A stretch of 64,000 nt of DNA from Proteles cristata cristata (lineage: Eukaryota > Chordata > Mammalia > Carnivora > Hyaenidae). The DNA is taken from the NCBI GenBank assembly GCA_017311185.1, contig JAESUZ010003487.1, positions 902,001 through 966,000 on the forward strand. The letters are read 5' to 3'. Positions within the stretch are counted from its first letter, which is position 1; every line of letters begins with the position of its first letter. Positions 57,541 to 64,000 of this stretch are shown in pieces. The translations under genes and the position numbers were made by a program. The notes below the pieces were generated by a model. The model worked only from the letters and a program-made list of their open reading frames with translations, did not search any database and was not told where the DNA came from.

Positions 57541-58620
57541 GGGATGGCCGGGGGGTTCCTGGGTGGGGTGTGGCCGTGACGGCGCCAAGCTCGCCCCAGA
57601 GGGTCGAAAGGACATACTAGAACTCTGACGCCGGACGGGAGACAGGTGGTCAAGTGAGTCGCGTCTGTCGGGTGGGCTACGAAGGCTCTGCGTTGCCGGG
57701 AGCTCTTAATGACAAAAAGCAGGTAACGCACCTGGTGCAGGGGAGATGCACTCGTAGTAGTACTTTGTGAACTGCTGTCAGCGTTCATGGCCGCAGCAGG
57801 AATAAAAGTAACGTCCGAGGGGCGCCTGGGTGGCTTAGCCGGTTGAGCGTCCAACTTTCGCTTGGGTCATGATCTCGCGGTTCGCAGGTTCGAGCCCCGC
57901 GTCGGGCTCTGTGCTGACTGCCGGCTCAGAGCCTGGAGCCTGTTTCAGTCTGTGACTCCCTCTCTCTCTGACCCTCCCCTGCTCACGCTGTCTCTCTCTC
58001 TCTCTTTCCTAGAAATAAATTAAAAAAAAAAAAAGTGACGTCCGAGCCTCTGGGTCAAGCCAAGCGGCTGGCTGGGCAAACGGGAAGCAGCGTGGACAAG
58101 CGACCCTCCGAGGAGTTCCGTGTTTCAAACCGGCCAGTGTGAGGTGCGGAGGAAGGGCTTCTCGTTTTCCCCGAATTGACCACTACGGCCGCCTGAGGAG
58201 CACCCAAGGGGCTTCGTGCCGTGCCGCCTAGTCCAGGTGTAACGATTTCCAAGGCACCGTTTTAGGGGAACTGGAAGGAGCACCCCCTCCCCCTGCCCAT
58301 CCCCCACGCCCCCACCGCGCAGGCGCACACAGGACGAGGCCTGTAACTGCGGAAGGAAGCGTTGTGAGTAACGCAGTCTGTGGAGCCTCAACAATCTCTT
58401 CCTAAATTGACTCAGACACCCGGCCTCTCTCCCTCCAAGACTGAAGGATGCCTGATGAGGTTGTCTCGCGTCTGAAAGTAACTGGTCCACGAAGCCGGCG
58501 AAGTCCTTAGCGGGGGCCCGAGGCACTAAGTACAGGACGAGGCCAGCCTGCCGCGAGCCGTCGAAGGAAGAGTCGTCCGTGTTCCTCTTCTTCCTCCCCG
58601 TCCCGTGTGTCTTGTTTAGT
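57540..58620. promoter_or_regulatory. CpG-rich segment, possible CpG island
   Basis: Outside the inserted SINE (57820-58030) the sequence is GC-rich with many CpGs (TCGCGTCTGTCGGGTGGG, ACTACGGCCGCCTG, AGCCGGCGAAG, GCCGCGAGCCGTCGAAG). GCGCAGGCGCA at 58317 is NRF1-like, and TGACTCA at 58408 is an AP-1-type word. No adjacent first exon was identified, so promoter status is a guess from composition. Confidence 0.4.
57820..58030 (+). repeat. SINEC, young subfamily, with TSD, in CpG-rich DNA
   Basis: Duplication AAAAGTAACGTCCGAG (57804-57819) / AAAAGTGACGTCCGAG (58031-58046). Body has GACTGCCGGCTCAG and CAGTCTGTGACTCC. Still CpG-rich itself. Confidence 0.97.
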
Positions 58621-59990
58621 AAGCTGAGGAAGCTGGCTTGCTAAGCAGTTTCGGCTGACTGGGAGTTGAAACATGAACTACTTCTAGTTTTCCAATATCT
58701 GCTCTCAGCTGTGCTCTGTCAAACTCTGCCTTCGAGCCTGCTTTCATTTTTCCTCAAAGACACCCGTCTGAGGACATCTTGTTGACTCACTTCAACTTAT
58801 CAAATGTTTTATTTTACTTCTTAAAATGTGCCGAAGTTCGGTTATTTATTTCAGTTTTTAAAACTTGAACCTTGTAGGGATTTCAAGCTTTACTCCCCCC
58901 CTCCCCCCATGCCAGCCCGGGGCGGGGGCGTGGGGGGTGGGGGCGGGGGTGGAGTGGAGGTGGGGTGGGGCTCGCTCTTCCTTACCTCTGCTCTTTTGCT
59001 GCTGAGTAGAAAGGAGGGGAAAAGAGACCAGAGGCGTTACCCTGCTTGAAGATCCAGGATGAGGTTGTCATCCTTTCCTGTCATTTGTCATTCATGCCTT
59101 CTCCGCAGCCCTGAGTGGCTCCTAATTCCTTCTGTGTATCAAATGTCCACATATTGACTGGCTCAGGGCCTGAAGGTGCAGTGGCTCCCTAGGGCCAGTT
59201 CTAGCCCCCAGATCTCTGAGAGAAGTGGCTCAGAGCTCACACCAATGAACTTGTTCTGAGTCCTCTAGCTCCCTGTGACCTTACTCACTTTGGCATGAGA
59301 CAGGGAATAGTGACTGAATTCGCTACCGTCAGCCTGGCTGGTCAGTGCAGTCAAGTACTCTCTCTAAAGGCACTGGAGTCTCTGTAAACCAGAAAATAGA
59401 TGCCACATAAGGTGAACACCTTTAGGGATAAAAATGTAGTGAGATAGTCCTGTACTAAATCGAGATGGTCCAGAGGAGTGGTCCTTGTAAAGAACTCACT
59501 AGAATTGTTGGCTGTTGTGTTGTTCCACTGTTACAATAAAAGCATAGATGGGGAAAGAAGGGAAGAGCAGAGAGAGAAAAAAGGGATGTAAGCTGGAGCA
59601 CGGAAGACTGAAAAATAATACAGTGATTTCTTTGACAAGAAAAATATTATTGATAAATTTCCTTATTCACGACTAAAAGGAAACGTGAAGGAAAAATCCC
59701 AGGAAAAACATATAAATGAGTTGAGTTAACCCAGAGTCCTTGCAATCTCTACATTCGTACTAAAGATTTCAAAGTGTTCAAGATCTCACTGTCTAAGAAG
59801 ACAATATAAAAAAAGAAGGCATGAGAATGAGCACTATGGCACCTGTTTAGCAGTGAGGAGCCATCTGTCTCATTCTTGGGTCTTTCTTTTCTACGCTGCA
59901 ATTATATTGGACGCTACTTGTTTGAATCACATCTATAGATTTTCCTTGTAATCATAGTGAAATGATAGCTATTGCTACAATAATATTGCA
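58620..59990. other. Unique sequence with a G-rich tract
   Basis: 58919-58970 is a G-rich block with many runs of three to six G (quadruplex-prone), preceded by a C-rich block at 58894-58908. The rest shows no gene or recognised repeat. Confidence 0.4.
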
Positions 59991-59994
59991 TTAT

Positions 59995-60290
59995 AATCAA
60001 CCACAAAATCTCAGTCGCCAGCAATGATGTGCAGGGAGAAGGCAGGGCTCAGCTGGGCTCAGCTCTGCTTGGCACTGCTCCATGTGCGTTTCATCCTTCT
60101 CCTGGGGCCAGCAGGCTAGCTTAGGGACAGTCCTCTCATGGACTCTCATGGCAGACGTGCAAAGGGGCAAAGTCAACCACAAAACCATTCTTCAGGATGT
60201 TGCTTACGGCATGCTTGCTAGCGTTCTGTTGACCAAAGCAAGTCACAATGGTGAACCCAAATATAAGGCATGGTGAAAATATTCCTTTTC
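59995..60290 (-). repeat. Probable old MaLR-type LTR fragment
   Basis: AATCAACCACAAAATCTCAG, TCTCCTGGGGCCAGCAGGCTAGC and GACCAAAGCAAGTCACAATGG resemble a common mammalian LTR in reverse. Family uncertain. Confidence 0.5.
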
Positions 60291-61078
60291 CTTGGGGAGC
60301 GACACAATTCCATGGCGAAGTGTGACTATAGAGATGAACAACTGAAGACATTAATACAATCTGGCAAAAACAGGAGTTGAAGTTTTTAAAAAGACAAGGG
60401 AGCATAAATAGGAAATTGAAACCTATCCCCTAATCCCAACATTCATAGATAACCATGACTAATAAAGATATCATTGTTCCATTATTTTTTCTAGGGACAT
60501 GAAAAATTTTTTTTCAAACTTGACATCAAACTAAAATACAGTTATGAAAGCTTAAAAAATATCATCAAAGTAGATCAGTAGCATCTTTCGATGTCACTAA
60601 ATATTCTTCGACAATCTGCTTTTGCTGTCTATATGTTAGTCCCTCATAGAGATATGCTACATTTTATTTCATCATTTTACTCTTATTGGGTACTTAGTTT
60701 GTGGACACTTTTTTTCTTAACAAGTAGGAGGGATCCCCCTGATGATAAAATGGCACGTCTTTGTGCCACAGAAGCATTGAGGAGAGTCCTGAACAGGCAG
60801 ATGGCACAGAAGACAGGGAATGAAAATCCAAACCTGAAAAAATTGTGATACACTCCTCTGGATGTACTCTCAGCAATTCTGTTCCTTCTAATAAGATGCA
60901 CCAGCCATCTCTTAGCTTTTAGTAAGCTATATTTTGGATATTAAAAAAAAACCCCAAAGACCAAAAATCATGGTATCACATAAGAAAAAAATTAACATAT
61001 GTCAATATATATCAACTTAACTCAGTAGTGTTTGCTTTACATGCACTGCCCTCCTAAGCAATAGTAAAGTACTAATAG
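60291..61078. other. Unique intergenic sequence
   Basis: Nothing recognised; AT-rich. Confidence 0.4.
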
Positions 61079-61089
61079 CCAGCAATTTA

Positions 61090-61286
61090 AAAAATCTATT
61101 ATTTTTGAGAGACAGAGAGAGAGAGAGAGAGAGCATGTGAGCAGCGAAGGGGCAGAGAGGTGGGGTGGGGAGAGGATCCGAAGCGGGCTCTGTGCTGACA
61201 GCAGAGAGCCCAATGTGTGACTTGAACTCACGAACCATGAGATCATGACCTGAGCACAGCTGAACACTGTTACCCAGGCACCCCAA
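61090..61286 (-). repeat. SINEC
   Basis: (GA)n body and head complement ending TTACCCAGGCACCCC. Duplication CCAGCAATTTA / CCAGCAATTTT. Confidence 0.92.
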
Positions 61287-61449
61287 AGACCAGCAATTTT
61301 AATGTCTTGGTAATGTTTCCAAGTGGTTTTGTAATGGCCATGCCATCCAATCAGGAAAAACTTTATGCTATGAATAGTTGGTCAACAATTTTAAATGGTG
61401 AAGGATTTTTCTTTATCAAAAATAGCTAAAGAGCTACTAACCCATAAGG

Positions 61450-61600
61450 TCTTTTTATTGAGATATGATTGATATACAACATATTAGTTGCAGGTGCACA
61501 ACATTATGGTTTGATATATGTATATATTGTGACATGATTACTACAATAAGTCTAGATAATATCCAAGATCCCTCTACTGTTCGCTAAGTGTTGTACTTCA
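61450..61600 (-). repeat. Old L1 3' end
   Basis: TTTTTATTGAGATATGATTGATATACAACATATTAGTTGCAGG is the reverse complement of an old L1 3' UTR with its poly(A) signal. Confidence 0.75.
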
Positions 61601-61619
61601 AAATTTACATATATTCTGG

Positions 61620-63470
61620 GAGAAGCGTTGGGGTCAATTATTAGTCATTTCAACTTAATATAATTATCAGGTCATTTTGAAACAGCCGATACTGAAAAGA
61701 GGAAGAAAGCATAAAAACATTAAACCCTAAGAATTTACTGAAAGGAGATAAAGCTAGAGCTTGAAACTAATTGCTGGTTAATTAGTAATGTATTCTCATT
61801 TGGTAATAACACTGTCACTGGGAGAAGAGTGAACAAATGGGAGCCAGTTACCGTACCGGCGCTTTCATGGATTTTGCCTTTATGTTCCTACTACGTCCAT
61901 GCAGTTACTCATTCTGGTCACTAGATGGCGATTTTGTGCATAATAGCTCTTGGCTTTGCAACCTTTGTTCCTTCCCTCCCCAAGAAGTGATCGGAAATTC
62001 AATCTCCACATTCTTAACTAATTAGCCATTCATTAATAAAATTATAATTGTAATAATCTCTTAGGAAAAAACGATAAAATACTTATCCCATGTGTCAAAC
62101 ATTCAGAAAAGTGCTCAAATATGCAATTTACCCAAATCATCTCTATAAAAATATAACATGAAAACTCTTTCCAAATAAAAGAGTAATCTGCCATCAAGTT
62201 CTGCTTCTGTAAAACAACTGACCTGCAGAAAACAGTGTCATGTGTCTGGGAGAACAACGTAGTAGAGGTCTTGGCTGAAGTTAATCAATGTATCAAAAGA
62301 ATACTTCTTTATATTTAAATAAACAAGTGTAGGTTACCACCTCACAACATAACTTTTTAACTGAGGATCTGGCTGGTTTGCCCTTCCTTTTTGCACTCAA
62401 GTTTTTGGGTCCAATTATTTTTAGAAAATTTGGGCTAGTGTTAAACATCCGTTAAATGAAGATTTTGCTGCTCTCACAAGTTCTACCCCACCTACTCCCC
62501 TCCCGCCCCCTTTTCAAGATCACCAACATACCAAGCGCTTTAACTGGAAACTGACACAGCTGTTAGGGAGTCAGGTGGAAAGGAGCCACAGCGGTTCCCT
62601 AGTAGGGTTGATACTCAAACCGTAACACATTGTCATCAGCACTCATGTGGCTTTCTTCACATGGAAGGTTTCTAAGAATATGTGAACTAGATGGTGCTCG
62701 TGACAAAAATGATACTCCAGACACCTTGAATCTCTGTAAAGTTTTCAATCATTCACTAGTTAATGAATAAGACACCTCCTTCAATAAAAAGAGAACCCGA
62801 ATAGTAATTCAAATAACCAAAACTCCACAGGACATTGGCAGAGACAGGGCTAGCTCTGTGGGTCTCAAAAAAAAAAAAAGTCTGCGATTCTCTGTGGTAT
62901 CTGTTAAGTTTATCCTCAGATTGTTCAATTTTTCAGTTGATTCCAGTCACATATGGTTAATACATCAGTTAATTCAATGTGGTTCTTTACCCAGAGGCCT
63001 AAGAAACAGGAAAAATTATGAAACACCCACCAGAAGAAATTCTCTCTTAGAGAATGGAAGAGTTTGGTGAATGTACATCAAGAGTAATAATCAACAATAT
63101 GAGACAGTCAGATTTAGCACAAATACACTGCTAGAAGAATGAATTCTTCATTATTTAAAAAGTTTGACTGTGTAAGTACAGCTGATGGGGCAGAATGTGA
63201 AAAAAGTGGATAAGGTATGAACATAGCACTCTTACCTCCAGACGCAAAGCTCCCTTTGTCTTGCTGCTAGACAGCCATGGTACACACTCCCTCGTCCCTC
63301 AACACAGTGTAGTGAAATCAGTGGCCACCTCCCTAATGGTGATCTAGCCAACAAGGGGTAAGAAAATTTTAGTAAGGAAATGGGAACCTGCCTTTTTTGT
63401 TTATAAAGAATAAAGTATATGAAATTGAAAATATCCAGGCGAATTACAGGGTGTAGGTACGGCTTCAGTT
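61620..63470. other. Unique intergenic sequence
   Basis: No gene or recognised transposon except an A12 run at 62867-62879. The CTCF-like word at 61918 lies here. Confidence 0.4.
61918..61931 (+). promoter_or_regulatory. CTCF-like motif
   Basis: TCACTAGATGGCGA fits CCASYAGRKGGCRS except at the first and last bases. Sequence match only. Confidence 0.4.
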
Positions 63471-63479
63471 TCTTGAATG

Positions 63480-63765
63480 AAACTCATACCCCCGAGCCTT
63501 CCACAGCCTGACCTCAAGCCGTATGTCCTGCATTTTCTCCCATCACACAGTGTGCCATGTGCTTTAGAGGGAGCTGAAGCCTTCCCTGCTCTCAGACTCC
63601 CTGTGCCTGGGTGGCCCTGTGCCTTTGTTCCCCCCTTCAGTCTCCCAGGGATGCTCATTTCCCACCAGTTTTCCATGTCCACACATATCCGTCCTTCAAA
63701 TCCAGCTCAAATTCCACTTCCTCATAAAAGACTTCCTGATTCCCCAATGGGATGATCTCTGTCAA
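63480..63765 (+). repeat. L2 LINE 3' fragment
   Basis: CCTTCAAATCCAGCTCAAATTCCACTTCCTCATAAAAGACTTCCTGATTCCCC is typical L2 3' text. This explains the open frames on both strands here. Confidence 0.75.
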
Positions 63766-64000
63766 GGATAAATCTCTGTGGCAATGTATATGTCCATAAA
63801 CAAATAACTGCAGCCGCCGAACTGTAAAACTAGCTCTCTCTATCTTGGGTACTGGGTATTTGTGTGTCTTATTGGATTTCTGGGGATTTTTCTCCACTGG
63901 AAGCTCTTGGTTGGCAAAGGAGGTGTCCATGTCCTAAGAACTTTGCATTTATTCAACAAATGTATGCTCAGACACTATTGGCTGAATGAAAAGAAATAAA
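63766..64000. other. Unique sequence to window end
   Basis: Nothing recognised. Confidence 0.4.

Noticed and set aside
57275..57854. 117- and 128-codon frames on opposite strands
   Set aside because: Both lie in GC-rich DNA where stops are rare, no splice context was found, and the minus frame runs into a SINE.
63655..63930. 91-codon minus-strand frame with protein-like composition
   Set aside because: Half of it is antisense to an L2 fragment.
1..64000. CRISPR arrays, bacterial operons, tRNA or rRNA genes
   Set aside because: The direct repeats are microsatellites, duplications or SINEs; the tRNA-like text belongs to SINE heads with poly(A) tails.

Overview
This is nuclear DNA from a carnivoran mammal, almost certainly a cat (Felidae). 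The strongest clue is 24 tRNA-derived SINEs of the carnivore SINEC/CAN type, with heads like GGGGCGCCTGGGTGGCTCAG and the feliform body motif CTGACAGCTCAGAGCCTGG. One full-length and two 5'-truncated LINE-1 copies also share one carnivore-type 3' end. Nothing prokaryotic, viral-episomal or CRISPR-like is present. Most of the window is intergenic sequence, and long open frames outside the first 6 kb are L1 ORFs, their antisense shadows, or simple-repeat artefacts.

Region by region: (1) 1-6.2 kb holds the 3' end of a plus-strand gene. Three exons (end at 55; 4827-4924; 5559-5763) splice in frame to a TAG stop, followed by a short 3' UTR with AATAAA at 6146. The protein tail is a coiled coil with an acidic stretch, and I do not recognise the gene. 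(2) 6.5-16.3 kb is a nested L1 complex. An old plus-strand L1 (6575-7513, 15001-16335) is split by a nearly full-length 6.9 kb minus-strand L1 (8079-14981). That L1 appears to have carried 565 bp of foreign 3' sequence (7514-8078), itself the tail of an older L1 with its own poly(A) signal. One target-site duplication encloses the whole unit. (3) 16.3-24.9 kb contains L2 and MIR fragments, SINEs and a 1.76 kb Tigger/pogo-type DNA transposon (19404-21160). Inside the transposon sits a poly(A)-tailed retrocopy of a different Tigger1-type transposase transcript, with a perfect 17 bp duplication. (4) 25-47 kb is mostly unique sequence with scattered SINEs, MIR, MER5A and MaLR LTR pieces, CTCF-like sites, and a possible unannotated exon pair at 38.4-38.8 kb. 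(5) 47.3-54.1 kb is repeat-dense: two truncated L1s, many SINEs, an LTR with an expanded purine tract, and a second MaLR LTR. (6) 54-64 kb is mainly unique, with a CpG-rich segment at 57.5-58.6 kb, a G-rich quadruplex-prone tract and an L2 fragment near the end.

Apart from the first gene there is no set of genes working together. The main content is a layered record of transposition. The most unusual structures are the L1 3' transduction and the retrocopied DNA-transposon transcript nested within another DNA transposon. All family names come from recognition of characteristic sequence, not from a database search.
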